A stretch of 64,000 nucleotides of DNA from Hondaea fermentalgiana (GCA_014084085.1 NPFB01000150.1:8626-72625); one strand, 5' to 3'. Shown: positions 26,901 to 37,232, counted from the first letter of the stretch. The notes: generated by a model from the sequence alone, not told the origin. A program made the numbers and translations.

Positions 26901-29900
26901 TCTGTTGGGCAGTCTGAAGATGGGAAAGAGGCTTGCTTCCTCGCCGCATCTAACGAGAAACTGGGAGCCATCTGCGGTCGCAAAGTCTTCGAGAGTTATC
27001 TCACGAAGCAGCGATTTGTCCATGCGGAGACGCGCGTAGTCGCGACACGCGCGGATAAGCGTCTCCGCAGCTTCGAGATGATTTCGCATAACTGCATAGT
27101 GCAGGGCGGTGTTGCCGTCCGCAGAACAAGTCACAGTCGGGTCTGCTCCAAACGTTAAAAGTGTTTCGACGATCCTGAGCGCCTCTTTGGGTTTCTCGTT
27201 CAGCATGAGCGTGGCAAGCATGAGCGGCGTTCGCTCTGCTTCGTTGACTCCAGGGACGGCCTTGGTGAGCGCGTCGACCGTGGCGCCGCGTCGTAAAAGG
27301 GCCAAACAAGCAGTGGAATTTGCCACGAGAACAGCAACGTGCAGCGCATTGTAACCCTCGGTATTGGTTGCCACGAGGTCGACGCCTCGCGAAACCAAGG
27401 CGTCCAGAACACCCATTTGATCCGAGTGCAACGTACAAATAGCAGCCGTCGTGTTGCCGAAGAGCTTGCTCTCCTCGTTTGAGACGTTTGACGCCTCCTC
27501 GCCACGTGCTTTGCGGGCTTCCTCCGCCGCCTCGCGCTCCACGGTCTCGGAGTTGGGCCCTCCTTCGAGATGCAAGTTTCCAATGTGCACGGTCAGATCT
27601 GGGAGCTGGATTGGCTTGCTGCTCCTCTTGATGCTCGATAAAAGCTCGCCGCTCATCAAAAGTGGTCGCAGCGGGTCACCAAGCAGCTCCGTCAGCGCCA
27701 CAGCCTCGCGCTTGGAAATCCCGAGCGCGTCCAGCTCGCGGACCAAATACCAGAGCGGCGGTTCACCATTCTTGTCACGCGCCAAAGCCAGCTCAGGCGA
27801 CACTTGCAAGAGGAATTCGCTGAGCGATAGATTCCCGCGAGCAGCTGCGAGGTGAAGCGGGGTGCAGCCATTCTCGTCCACATCGGCGACCTTGACGCCA
27901 CGAGAGATCATCTTTTCTGCAAGAACCGGGCCCCATTCACTCGCCTGCGCAAGGGCCCTCGAGTCAGCCACATGGTGCAGAACACAGCGACCTTGCGGGT
28001 CGCATGCCATGAGTTCGTTGCGGTTGCATGTGGAGAGAATCTTTCGGACCACCTGGAAGGAACCACACTCCATAGCGTCAGCAATGGCGCGCGCGCGAGG
28101 GATCATCGTCAGCACAATGTACGCCAGACCCATCTGCTTACGGTTCACCGCATGCCAAAAGACGGATTCCTGCTTGCGCGAGACAATTTCCATGCCTTCA
28201 AATGGATCCGAAGGCGTTCCCACCAACTCCATGTCTACATCGCTCTCTGCATCAGCGCCATGCTTGCGCACTTTGCGCTTGACCTCCATGACATCAGGAA
28301 GCTCGGCTGGAACGACGGCGTCCGCGCTCTTGAGCATTGTAATCGCAAACATGTCGTGACCGCGAAGCACGGCAATGCCAAGAGCATTGTTTCCGTCAAC
28401 ATCCTTGGCAAAGAGTTTGGCCCCCTTGGTCATAAGAAGAAGACTTGAAACGAGCGCATTGGCCGCCGCCGCATACATGAGAGGCGTTCGACCCCAGCAA
28501 TCGCTTGTGTCGACGATTGCCAGGTCCGATGTCGTATAGGCAAGCAAAGCATTGACGAGCTCAATGCGGTCGTGAGTGGCGTTTTCTGGCAAAGAGTGCG
28601 GGAAGTTTTGCAGGTCCCTGACTTTGGTGTTGCTGCCGAGAAAGGCCACGTGCAGCGGCGTCTGGCCCCGCTCATCGGCCATGTCGAGGCGAGCGCCGGC
28701 GTCAAGGAGAGCAATCTCGCTCGGCTCGAGCACCTCCTCTTCGCGCGCCGCGGCTTTAGCAACGCTGAGATGCAATGGGGTGCGACCTTGGAGATCCTGT
28801 GCGTCGAGCACGTTCTTGGCACCGCAAGACTCAGCTGCGGCGAGCAGGGTTTTCAGAACTGCTGCATTTTCCAGCTCTGCCGCGACGTGGAGCGGCGTTC
28901 TCCGTCTCGAGTCGACGCCCTGGAGCAGAGAAGGACTCTTTTCGCAAATGAACTCCACGATGTCAATGACGCCTTGCGTGCCGTCGGCCCCGGGTTGCGC
29001 GAGCCGGCCAAGGACAACGTGAAGACTGTTGGTCCCCGAGCTCACGTTCTCCACGCTAATGTCCAGCCCGAGCGCAACGAGATTACCAAGCTGGCCCACT
29101 GTAAGCTGGGGACGTTCGACGAGCAAGTGGGTCGTCGGTGTCGTGTCAGCGCAGCCATTGTGCTTGCTCAGTGCGAGACGTCTCTTCAATCGAAGCTGCA
29201 CAAGCGTCTCCAGTGCACGAGGAAGGCCTTCGATCTTGTTTGCCTTGAGCGCGCGCCGGATGTCGTCAATGTCAGATTGTTCCTGTGATGCGGGGTAGGA
29301 AAACGCGTGGCGGGCGGCGTCATCAGCAAAGACACTTTCCGGAAGAGCATTAAGGTCCGCTTTCTCGTCAAATGTTACGAGCATCTCGCATATACTATGG
29401 AAAAGCTCCAAGTCACTCTTTGACAATGACATTGCTTCGTTCGGGGCAGCAGCTGGCGCATTTTCCTCTAAACGATTTGCCACGTCGCTCGCCTCCGAGC
29501 TCACGTCAGACATTGCGTCCATTCCATTGAATATCGAGGTATCACGGCTGGTGCTGGCAATGGTAGCATCATGCTGGAGCGACGTAGCGTGCCCGACAGC
29601 GTAGCGCTCGCGCAAAAAGGCCTGAAGCGGACTCAGACGCTGTCCGGGTGGCCCGGCGGGCTCATGTGCCAGTGAAGACCCCTCATTATCTTTAAGCAAA
29701 GGCAGGAGCCACGTGAGAACGTCCTTGATGGTGGAGTTATCGCGCATACTCAGCACAAAATGTAAGACGTTCTTGTTCTCGTTTGCGCGGGAGGAAGGAG
29801 CGAATGCGCACGATTTGAGCACTTCCCTCTCCTTTGCCTTGGCAAGGGAATCTTGAGTCGCGACGTCCGGAGCGGCCGCGGCATCGAGCTCCAGCATGGT

Positions 29901-32900
29901 TTTCCAAGGGCCGTCGCCGTTCTGCAGCAAATGAGCAACACGTACCGGATCGCGACGGTCTCGTTCAGCTTGCACGTAGGCCTTGAGTGCGTCTCCGGGC
30001 AGCTGCTTGCAAAGAGTCCGAAACGCGCTGCATCCCGCAACCAGAGGGATTCCGGAAAGGGCGCAGAGGGACGAAGCCGCGCGTAACACCGGCGTATACC
30101 CCTCATCGTCAGCGGCGGCGGCCAGGTCATGCACGGCTTTCTCGCTAAGGGATTTTAGAATGAGCTCGAGCTGCGCTGCGCTTGCGGGGGAATCTGCCCC
30201 GCCGCAAAAGACAAGATGCAAGACGTTACGGCCTTGGGAGTCCCGCGCGGTCTCCAGAGAAGCGCCTGCGTTCACGAGACGACTAAAGATCGTGGTATTG
30301 CCGCTCGCCGCAGCAAGCACAACTGCCGAGAGCCCATCCTTGTCGCAGGCGTTGACATCGACTCCGGCGGCCTTCTCGAGGAAGAGGTCGACCAGACGGC
30401 CGAGGACGCCGGCCTTGATCTCGGCGGGAAATCTTTGCTTGGCCAAAACATGCAGTGCAGTTTCACCCTGAGCATTGGGGCGGCCGAGTTCAACGTCTTT
30501 TCGTTCGAAAAGGGTGCGAAGTGCCCAAGGCATGGCTTCCAGCAGAGCGGCGCGAGACGGCCCGCTCGGCGCCAGCTCAATCTTGCGGTTTGCGAGACGC
30601 TCCACGTAATCCTCCAAAAGCTGGAAAAGGGGCGATCGTCCCTTGTCGTCAGGGAAATTCACATCGACCGCTTGACGAAAGAGGACCTCAGCCACGGCGT
30701 TGCGGCCCTTTTGCAAAGCTATGCCCAAAGGCGAAGTCTTCCAGTCATTTTTCGGATCAGGAGGTACCTGACCGTGCGTGAGGAGCAGCTCGACGCAGTC
30801 CTCGAATCCATAGGCTGCCGCGTAGTGAAGAGGAGTGTTCCCGCTGGAGTCAGCCGCTTCAGCATCGACGCCGAGGCGTAGCAGCCAAGCGACGATGTGA
30901 ATCTGGCCATTCATGCACGCGTAAATAAGCGGTGAGCGCTGCAATTTGTCGGCCTTATTCGGCTTGGCCCCGGCTTTGACGAGCTTTTCCGCCATTTGCA
31001 AGTCTCCGCAGGCCACAGCAATGTGCAGCGGCGTCTTCTTGTTCACCTCTGCGGTCTGCTCGGGCTCCACGTCGGCGCCAAATGCCAAGAGGATGTCGGC
31101 TACCTCATAGCGCCCAGAGCGGCGCGAATGTGCGACCACGTGGAGAGGCTTTGACCCATGCACGGCACAAACGTCGAGCATACTGCGCAAGAGGCTTTCG
31201 TTGCCCTTGGCGCTTTCGAGAAGCGCCTTGACGTTGGTCGCGCGACCAAATTTGCAGGCCACTCCGAGCGGTGTCAACTTGAATGAGGTGCGATCAGCCT
31301 GCAGACGATCGAGCTCGATATGCGTGGAAAGGAGGTGACGAAGCGGGTCCGGGCCTTCGCATGCAGCAGCATAATGTAGCAGCGTCCTCTTCGAGGTATC
31401 AACGGAGGACGCAGCCTTGGGCGAAGCCTTGAGAAGTGCCTTGAGGTAGTCGGCGCAGGGATTGATGCAGGCGTACGCAACGGGTGTGGCTCGCGATACG
31501 GAGTGACTCTTCTTCGTGACGGATGCTGCGCGAATTGCGGCGCTGAATGGATTGGCTGCGTTTTTCGGGGGCTTCTTTTCCTGCAAAGCCTCGATGTGCA
31601 GGAAATTGAGCCCCCCCTCGGCCTTGTCCAGCTCAATTAGTCGGCGCGCGAGGCGGATATTGCCGCTTTGCAGGGCCTCATCGACCGTGTCGTAGTGGAC
31701 CAGAGCCTGGTACTTGCCCTCGAGCACGTCAATCATAGCATCGCTGAGGGGATCAAAGTCAAGCATCAAATTCCATGCCAAATTTTCGGCGTGCGTGGCG
31801 GAGACGAGCGCTCGGTTGTCAATCTTCAAAGGGTTTCCGCTAGCGATCTTGCGACGTTCGCACGGCATAGAGTACGTTCCATTGCGAAGATCTTTGAGGA
31901 GAGCGTTGTTGCCCTCCTTGCTGCCACGCGAAGCGTTGATCCTGCGACGCCCATACCCATTCGAGAACTGAGAAGTATGCTCTCCTGTACTGAGCTGGGA
32001 GATTGCGCAAGCCTGCATGCTAACGCGAAAAGAAGTCTCGCTGGAGGCTGCATCATTGACAATTCTTTCCACCATATCCTTGTTGTCCTGGATCACAGCC
32101 CACATGAGCGAGTTGATGGGAAAGTGAACAGACTGGAAGACGAGACTGCTGCAAAGACCCTTGCGGTCGGCGAGTAGGGCCTTGAAGGCCTTCTGGTCGC
32201 TGGTCCGGACGGCACGGATGAGCTCCTTTGAAGCACGTTCAACGTCGCCACGAAAAGAACTCGGTTGGCCCTTGATTTTCTGCGTCCAGTAGTCCGGGAC
32301 GACAGGCACGTTTGGACGCGGCGCAAGCTTATGACCACCCCTCTTTCCTTTCTTTGGGGGTGCCCCGACATCTAACGCTTCGTCATCCGCGTCTTTCTTG
32401 ATCTTGCGCGGCGCTGACTTTCGCTTCTGAGTTTTGCTCGTCTTGCGCGACTTGCGAGCGCGAGGAGCCCCGTCATCGTCGTCGTTGTCGTCGTTGTTAT
32501 TTTCGCTGGCATTTCCATCGTCTTCAAGGACGTCCTCTGCGTCCTCGGTTTTCACGTCGCCGTCATCATCAGCCGCAGCGCTCGCGCCTCGCTTGGCCTT
32601 GCCATGGCGTGAGCGCTTCGCATTTCTGCTCTTTTTCTTGTCAGCAGCCTGCTTGCGCGCAGCGACGGCAGCGTCCCCAAACTGCGAGTCGTCATCGGAC
32701 ACATAGTCGTCCTTGAGCTGCTTCTCCAGTTGCTTCTCGGCAAAGGCAAACGCCTCATCTGACACGCGCACCGTATCATCCTCGACCTCAATGCCGGCGC
32801 TCGTGAGCGCGCACACGATGGCACCGACCGGCGTCTCCTCGTTCTCGCTTCGCGCGCGATACGTGGTGGCCGGAACGCCGTCTTCCGCGTCCACATCATA

Positions 32901-33116
32901 CCAGAGAATCTCCACGTCTTGGCCGCTCTCGTCCCCCGGCGAGCGCACGACATCCGCCGCGAGTCTGCCCATGAGGAACTTATCGCTGCTCTTCTTCGCC
33001 TTGTCGTCGGCCAGCACCGCCACGAGCTCGCCCTCTGCGTACTTGAGCTCCGCCGCTGCCGCCGCCACGCTCGCCCGCGCGGGCGTCTTCTTCCTCGTCG
33101 ACCGCCGCGTCGCCAT
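23946..33116 (-). CDS. Giant ankyrin-repeat, WGR-domain poly(ADP-ribose) polymerase
   Basis: A 3056-residue protein. The order is: a basic N-terminus, an SH3/Tudor-like segment (about 25-100), an acidic/basic nuclear-type linker to about 270, then roughly 28 recognisable ankyrin repeats (TPLH..A...G type) spread over about 300-2130. A second SH3/Tudor-like segment follows (about 2262-2315). The WGR domain carries NNWGRIEEQG with Trp near 2519, and the helical PARP regulatory domain has PLGQIS. The C-terminal catalytic domain keeps the H-Y-E triad: His2812 in LWHGT, Tyr2846 in GRGVYFS, Glu3028 in FNEFVV. A complete triad plus WGR and regulatory domain implies DNA-break-activated poly(ADP-ribosyl)ation in the nucleus. 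Tankyrases lack WGR; C. elegans PME-5 is the closest architecture I know. The Tyr-to-Glu spacing is 182, versus 92 in human PARP1. Confidence 0.95.
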   Translation of the reverse strand: MATRRSTRKKTPARASVAAAAAELKYAEGELVAVLADDKAKKSSDKFLMGRLAADVVRSPGDESGQDVEILWYDVDAEDGVPATTYRARSENEETPVGAIVCALTSAGIEVEDDTVRVSDEAFAFAEKQLEKQLKDDYVSDDDSQFGDAAVAARKQAADKKKSRNAKRSRHGKAKRGASAAADDDGDVKTEDAEDVLEDDGNASENNNDDNDDDDGAPRARKSRKTSKTQKRKSAPRKIKKDADDEALDVGAPPKKGKRGGHKLAPRPNVPVVPDYWTQKIKGQPSSFRGDVERASKELIRAVRTSDQKAFKALLADRKGLCSSLVFQSVHFPINSLMWAVIQDNKDMVERIVNDAASSETSFRVSMQACAISQLSTGEHTSQFSNGYGRRRINASRGSKEGNNALLKDLRNGTYSMPCERRKIASGNPLKIDNRALVSATHAENLAWNLMLDFDPLSDAMIDVLEGKYQALVHYDTVDEALQSGNIRLARRLIELDKAEGGLNFLHIEALQEKKPPKNAANPFSAAIRAASVTKKSHSVSRATPVAYACINPCADYLKALLKASPKAASSVDTSKRTLLHYAAACEGPDPLRHLLSTHIELDRLQADRTSFKLTPLGVACKFGRATNVKALLESAKGNESLLRSMLDVCAVHGSKPLHVVAHSRRSGRYEVADILLAFGADVEPEQTAEVNKKTPLHIAVACGDLQMAEKLVKAGAKPNKADKLQRSPLIYACMNGQIHIVAWLLRLGVDAEAADSSGNTPLHYAAAYGFEDCVELLLTHGQVPPDPKNDWKTSPLGIALQKGRNAVAEVLFRQAVDVNFPDDKGRSPLFQLLEDYVERLANRKIELAPSGPSRAALLEAMPWALRTLFERKDVELGRPNAQGETALHVLAKQRFPAEIKAGVLGRLVDLFLEKAAGVDVNACDKDGLSAVVLAAASGNTTIFSRLVNAGASLETARDSQGRNVLHLVFCGGADSPASAAQLELILKSLSEKAVHDLAAAADDEGYTPVLRAASSLCALSGIPLVAGCSAFRTLCKQLPGDALKAYVQAERDRRDPVRVAHLLQNGDGPWKTMLELDAAAAPDVATQDSLAKAKEREVLKSCAFAPSSRANENKNVLHFVLSMRDNSTIKDVLTWLLPLLKDNEGSSLAHEPAGPPGQRLSPLQAFLRERYAVGHATSLQHDATIASTSRDTSIFNGMDAMSDVSSEASDVANRLEENAPAAAPNEAMSLSKSDLELFHSICEMLVTFDEKADLNALPESVFADDAARHAFSYPASQEQSDIDDIRRALKANKIEGLPRALETLVQLRLKRRLALSKHNGCADTTPTTHLLVERPQLTVGQLGNLVALGLDISVENVSSGTNSLHVVLGRLAQPGADGTQGVIDIVEFICEKSPSLLQGVDSRRRTPLHVAAELENAAVLKTLLAAAESCGAKNVLDAQDLQGRTPLHLSVAKAAAREEEVLEPSEIALLDAGARLDMADERGQTPLHVAFLGSNTKVRDLQNFPHSLPENATHDRIELVNALLAYTTSDLAIVDTSDCWGRTPLMYAAAANALVSSLLLMTKGAKLFAKDVDGNNALGIAVLRGHDMFAITMLKSADAVVPAELPDVMEVKRKVRKHGADAESDVDMELVGTPSDPFEGMEIVSRKQESVFWHAVNRKQMGLAYIVLTMIPRARAIADAMECGSFQVVRKILSTCNRNELMACDPQGRCVLHHVADSRALAQASEWGPVLAEKMISRGVKVADVDENGCTPLHLAAARGNLSLSEFLLQVSPELALARDKNGEPPLWYLVRELDALGISKREAVALTELLGDPLRPLLMSGELLSSIKRSSKPIQLPDLTVHIGNLHLEGGPNSETVEREAAEEARKARGEEASNVSNEESKLFGNTTAAICTLHSDQMGVLDALVSRGVDLVATNTEGYNALHVAVLVANSTACLALLRRGATVDALTKAVPGVNEAERTPLMLATLMLNEKPKEALRIVETLLTFGADPTVTCSADGNTALHYAVMRNHLEAAETLIRACRDYARLRMDKSLLREITLEDFATADGSQFLVRCGEEASLFPIFRLPNREVVFGIGAAATGTPILKLKEAERVNKFLEPLTAWRFRELRSYVYDNRHVSVEMLARRDPRELQSEFNVPSYLFDKVNKLIEAAKKDFAEFQAAQAARSSRAQIPESSRWSQIIPADDLKLDDSVVFTELFRLAEEKKSEGEGNGLEQFGVGEDHVQKLSAAEAIAEKLNKFGGSEHLVVGQTDAQLTTQLEPGTGVLVYTEQENFLEGRILQRHPNQTYKVGVVRGGVVDMVSRSDMRPWGKPDVVGEPQEIRPGALDSLLQQRNNDDASCLDLVARPFDFGSYENTKMARMLVDAGAKVDDKVLGLVRPNGHLARFLRRIQNGGSTDDKDEMEIDEVRTSGVDDDDVLVELTNVPDAETYKREMRDAAVAAENEFASAAPPSAKVNPNCELKSEGLHVLPCGEDDFYDTVLIKVEMRREGFFENSFYKLQLVKDPIKNLVVMINNWGRIEEQGKFQQTPYGSEAEAIKEFEKVFKSKTGNAWAQRANFEPKTKKYRLVQRVRRQFEKRPLPSLATVLEDKIDFPDAKRQTLLSPAVLDMLKTVTDPRALEAAAIGAGLDESERPLGQISIEALLAAEIKLEEIATACDRSIKLRQESKLDEMRKETDKALGLSIEFYELIPIKDGLDGPVRPFTSRSDRHFRRAAQLVASLKDLAAATQMVIVGYHRRNEEHCLDRVYRFTGANMKPLPIGDHERTSVEQYFRNTRGNLAQVIVNQVFKVRRHGEQSNRHMHNRRLLWHGTPAANVLGVLKDGLRVAPVDSRMSGQAFGRGVYFSDMAEKSFAYCRSTAGAKAYLFLAEVALGQTKNIDMNSDNDDTAEKKPADSTTVQGGRQPDPTLDIVLNPAGVTVPLGPVVPRRESDAAQGFWHAQQKNYGPGRRRLSSAASKAIEAVRLNPETTFPAEVMIKAENGEPEMKVLLDAGALSRTATVVGDNSIYLVRLEEPEQHHSHAGFNEFVVPDTDRINIRYVVELMPRKLVALPKE

Positions 33117-33953
33117 GCTCGCTCGCCCTCTCTCCTCGCCTCGCGCCTTCGCCTCGCAGCTCCTTCGCGATCCGGGTTTGCCTCGCAGCTCCTTCGCGTC
33201 CAGGTTGCAGGTTTGCCTTGCTCCGCGTCCCTTCTCCCGCGCCGTATGCCCCTCGCCGCGCTGGATCTCGGCCCTCTTCGCACGGCTGATCTGCTCGACC
33301 TATTTGCCGGGATCGCAGCGCTAGGACCCCCTAGCCCCCACCTACCCGCCTCGTACCACCGGAACGCAAGCGCGACTGTGGGGGCCCCTATGCACACCCT
33401 TGACGGTACGTACGTGCTGCTCCTCTTCTTTGACGGTGAACAGACAGCACGTGCAGAGCGTTTTTCATCGCGGGAAGGGCGAGAAGAGCAGGCCGTCGCG
33501 CGCCACGCCGCCGTGCGCGCCACGCCAGGGGGCCAGCTCGGACCTGGTGCGGAGTGGCGACGTGTGGCCGTGTCGACCTGACCTGGCAGCTAGCTCGTCA
33601 GTCGAGAGGCCGGCCGTCCGGATTGATGTGAGGGCGGGTTCCGGCCAGCGGCAATGGCGGGTTGCGGCGGAACACGAGCGGCGCAGGTGGACATTTGTTA
33701 TTTTGCTCGCGGGTTCTGGAGGAGCTGGTGGGTGGGCTAGGGGATCTAACAAGTAAGTAGCAGGGGCAACCGACCAATCCCCAGAGGTCTCACGACAGTC
33801 GTGCGCAGGCAGGATGGATGAGCAGCCTGCGCGTTGGGTTCTGGTAGACTTCGCGTTGCGGTCACTCACCTCGGGAGTCATCTGAGTCTCTTTCTACTTT
33901 CTCTCACCCGAAAAGACTATTACACGTGTTATGTGTAAAAAAAGTGAAGGCTA
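33117..33953. other. Intergenic spacer, PARP promoter side
   Basis: About 840 bases between the ankyrin-PARP start and the RCC1-protein stop. It begins with GC-rich, pyrimidine-biased sequence and gives way to mixed sequence. I see no gene, and no CCAAT within 100 bases of the PARP start. Confidence 0.55.
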
Positions 33954-36900
33954 CTAGGTGAGCGAGGAGATGACCTCTTGACAGAAAACTACAAAGGTGG
34001 TCCCCGCGCCGCAAATCACGTGGTCCGCGGCGCCAGGCAAAAGATTGCGCACCAAAGCCGGCTCCGGAATAATGATGTCGTCCTGCTCGTCGAAGCCCCA
34101 CACGAGCACCTCGCTAAGATCCGTCACAGCAGCCGCGTGATAACGCCCGCAATCTACGCTCACAATGCGGTGCGAACCGAGATGAGGCAACGGCAGCGGA
34201 ACGAGGCAAGAAAGACCACCGTCGGCGCTTCGCAGCGTGAGCGATGAGTCAGCAAAACTGTCGCCGCAAGCGTCCTGGTTTTCCTGCCGATGCAACCCTC
34301 GTTCGTTCCCGCGGACAAACGGTCTCCTTCGAGGGGTCTCCGAGACCGGGCCAGGTCCTGCTCGCTGGAGATGAACGCCATGATGATCCTGGCGATCCTC
34401 CTGCTGTTGATTGTGTGACTGTTTGGGACTCGCCACCGACAGCGGCGAGGTGAACGAGCCACGCCCTTCATCCGCACCTGGTGAGGTTGGAAGTAGATTC
34501 TTCATCATTTGCAACAGCGATGGCGCAAAGGCCTCAACCTCGTGTTGAGCATGTTTTTGATGCGAGGAGGAACCACGGACGTCGCTAGAGCTACTACCTT
34601 CCCGCTGCCGCACAGACGTGCCTGTGACGTCGTTCGGAGGAGCCTCGAGTACCTCTTTCGAGAGTGCTTTCCGACCCAGTCCAAGCTGACCAAATGCCGC
34701 ACTTCCACATCCTAAAAGAGTTCCATCACGTAGCAAAATGCACGAGTGCGCGTACCCTGCCGCCGCACTAGCGGCTCGTCGGCCATGCAAATTCACTTGC
34801 GTCGGTATATACACGTCTGACACGGTCCCAAGCCCAAGACGCCCTTCAGCACCGCATCCCCAAACAAAAACGGCGCCAAGCTCCGAGATGGCAAGGCTGT
34901 GCGACCACCCAACAGCGAGCTGTTCAATGCGCTCATCGTTGAGGCGATCAACGCGCGCGGGCAGATATTGCGTATCCGTGCGCGGACCCAGACCGAGGCG
35001 TCCACACGTACCTCGACCCCAAGACCAAACCTCTTGGTCTGCCGTGAGCGCCAGCGAGTGCCGTGCCCCGCAGGCAATTTCCACCACGATTTGCCGACCA
35101 TCTTCGCGCGCCCGATCCGCCTTGGTCGAGGCCGGAAAGTCGACCCACATCGGCGAAGTGCATCGATCCTCTCGTTCACCTACGCCCACCTGGCCATCGC
35201 GATTATCCCCCCATGCAAACAGTTGGCCCGCATGATTCACGGCAAGCATGTGGTTCTCTCCGCATGCGACTCGTCGAAATCGCTGACGGGAAAGCAATGA
35301 GTGGTGCATCCCTGTACTGACACGGATGCGCCCACTTCGACCAATCCATGCATGCACACCAGGCGTGAACTTGCTCGCTGCGAAGCGCTGAATGTTCTCA
35401 AGGAGCGCAGGTTCCTGCCACGAAACCGCAGGTCTGCGTCTCTCCCCGGCACTTCCCTGCAAAGCCAGCATCACCTCGCGCGAAGAGTTCTGGGCATCAA
35501 CGACCACGAAAAGTCGCGAGAAATCCCCGTCTGTAGCCACAACAGTCTGACTGAGTGGCGGCCCACATGGGGCGACGCGTTCACGCATGCGCTCCACTGT
35601 TGTGGCTGATAATTCACGCCCATTTCCCATGATCCAAAGAGCTGCCACCTCAACATTGGCCAAATTGTAACCGAGCGCAGTCGTGTTCACATTCATTGTG
35701 TGAAACGCGCGCATGAAATAAATTTGCGCAGACAGATCCTCAAGACCTCCTGTCCAGACCATGACGTAGATGAGCTGGTCCAAAAGGTCATCCGTCGTGA
35801 GTTGGAAGCTCGACACATCCTCGAAATGCCGGTGCAAGTTGTCTTCGACCGCTGCATTGATGTATGACACCACCGTCTCCAAACACAATAGCTTTTCGAG
35901 CGGCGTTATTTTCGAGGACAACTGTTGCAGGTGCTCAATTGCGGCATCTTGGGGGCATTGATACTCGGGCCGCATACCTAAATCTTGTTGGTTCAATCCT
36001 CGTGCGCGCAAGGCGACAGCTTCCTGGGCAAATTTCGTGTCCTCTTGCACAAAAGCTCGCCGCAGCTGGCCCATCGCTTGATCATGCAATTGCGCCATGA
36101 CATATCCTTCCAGTGCTTGCTCGACTTGAATCGTGTGCCGTCGCACCTGCGTGTGCAGGCTTTCGCGCTCCCTTCGCAAGTGGTTGAGAAGGCCTTCAGC
36201 ATTGGTGTCTCCATTCTCGTTGGTGGCGCCGCGGTGATGCAGCGCTGCGAAACAAGACGACGAGTAAATGAGCGAGGCCGCAGACGTACGGATCCAGCTT
36301 TTGACCATGCGTTGCACGTTTTCATGAAACTCGCTGCCGGCGTCGTCTACCCAGGCATCCTGCACTGCGCCAATAACCTCGTCAAGCTCTTCAAATACTG
36401 GTTCATGTTCAGGATATGATCGCAAGACCCCCAAGTATTTGCCAATCTGGTTCAATGTCATACCCGCGAGCGTGCATGGCGACGCGCAGCCTCCACGCAG
36501 GGGGCGGTCAATGTGCAATATCTTTAACGAAATCGTCACCTCGGTCCCTCCAGCCCCGCAAAGGGTTGTGACTGGCACAGACTCAGAATAAAGTACAAAG
36601 ACCATGCGTTCGCGCCACATGGGCCGTACGCGCGTGGTCTTCTCTGCGCCGCCCACAAAGACCTGATTTCCTTTGATGATGATTTTACGCCCGTCCAATG
36701 TCACAAAATCTCCACGCGATTCCGCGGCAGCAACGAGCATGTGCGAGCGCACATCGTCAAGATTTGGTCGTGATCGTAAGGACAGCTCTTGTGGAATGCA
36801 AAGGATTACCGTGGCACCCTCTTCGAGAAATTCGTCGGTGCTTTCCAGTGAGACTGACAGTTGCTCACTGCTCTGAGACTCATCCGCAGCGTTGGCTGAA

Positions 36901-37232
36901 TCGAGTCGAGTGTCTGAGTCACGCCTGTCTGCTACGCTCGAGTCTCTGACCGCTGCTGTGCCTTGGATGCTTTGATCACAGTCTGTAAAGGACGTTTGTT
37001 CCTCGCTCACCGCTCCGTCCTGGCCCACAAGAACAGCGTCGCCGAGCTGTACGTTTGTGCGATCGGAGACCGACCATGATGCAGGGTCTACATCATCAGA
37101 ATAACTTCGTCTGCGCTTAAGCACGCATCTTCTTCGGTTTCGCTCTGTTACGTACTCGCGCAAGACCTGGTCGCGGTGCTCCTCGAAGGTTGCAAACACC
37201 GAGTTCACCTCGAGTCTCTCCGTCTCGATCAT
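33954..37232 (-). CDS. RCC1-repeat (beta-propeller) protein
   Basis: A 1092-residue protein beginning at the ATG at 37232, the first in frame. The N-terminal 180 residues are charged, with Ser/Asp-rich disorder. Residues about 180-640 hold a predominantly helical region I do not recognise. From about 645 to the end are RCC1-type repeats: VACGENHMLAVN..GQLFAWGDN..GQVGVG, IACGARHSLALT..EVWSWGRG..GRLGLG, LAVGWSHSLAIS..AVFVWGCG..GRLGLG and AGYAHSCILL..TLLGCGSAAFGQLGLG. A disordered insert of about 130 residues with His/Gln/Ser separates these from a final blade ending FVVFCQ. RCC1 propellers act as Ran or Arf GEFs or as protein-binding platforms; the exact activity is not predictable here. CCAAT at 37316 is 84 bases upstream. 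It is divergent from the 8-residue-repeat protein. Confidence 0.88.
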   Translation of the reverse strand: MIETERLEVNSVFATFEEHRDQVLREYVTERNRRRCVLKRRRSYSDDVDPASWSVSDRTNVQLGDAVLVGQDGAVSEEQTSFTDCDQSIQGTAAVRDSSVADRRDSDTRLDSANAADESQSSEQLSVSLESTDEFLEEGATVILCIPQELSLRSRPNLDDVRSHMLVAAAESRGDFVTLDGRKIIIKGNQVFVGGAEKTTRVRPMWRERMVFVLYSESVPVTTLCGAGGTEVTISLKILHIDRPLRGGCASPCTLAGMTLNQIGKYLGVLRSYPEHEPVFEELDEVIGAVQDAWVDDAGSEFHENVQRMVKSWIRTSAASLIYSSSCFAALHHRGATNENGDTNAEGLLNHLRRERESLHTQVRRHTIQVEQALEGYVMAQLHDQAMGQLRRAFVQEDTKFAQEAVALRARGLNQQDLGMRPEYQCPQDAAIEHLQQLSSKITPLEKLLCLETVVSYINAAVEDNLHRHFEDVSSFQLTTDDLLDQLIYVMVWTGGLEDLSAQIYFMRAFHTMNVNTTALGYNLANVEVAALWIMGNGRELSATTVERMRERVAPCGPPLSQTVVATDGDFSRLFVVVDAQNSSREVMLALQGSAGERRRPAVSWQEPALLENIQRFAASKFTPGVHAWIGRSGRIRVSTGMHHSLLSRQRFRRVACGENHMLAVNHAGQLFAWGDNRDGQVGVGEREDRCTSPMWVDFPASTKADRAREDGRQIVVEIACGARHSLALTADQEVWSWGRGTCGRLGLGPRTDTQYLPARVDRLNDERIEQLAVGWSHSLAISELGAVFVWGCGAEGRLGLGTVSDVYIPTQVNLHGRRAASAAAGYAHSCILLRDGTLLGCGSAAFGQLGLGRKALSKEVLEAPPNDVTGTSVRQREGSSSSDVRGSSSHQKHAQHEVEAFAPSLLQMMKNLLPTSPGADEGRGSFTSPLSVASPKQSHNQQQEDRQDHHGVHLQRAGPGPVSETPRRRPFVRGNERGLHRQENQDACGDSFADSSLTLRSADGGLSCLVPLPLPHLGSHRIVSVDCGRYHAAAVTDLSEVLVWGFDEQDDIIIPEPALVRNLLPGAADHVICGAGTTFVVFCQEVISSLT

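Noticed and set aside
23946..33116. Tankyrase
   Set aside because: Ankyrin repeats are present, but WGR and the helical regulatory domain, absent from tankyrases, are also present.
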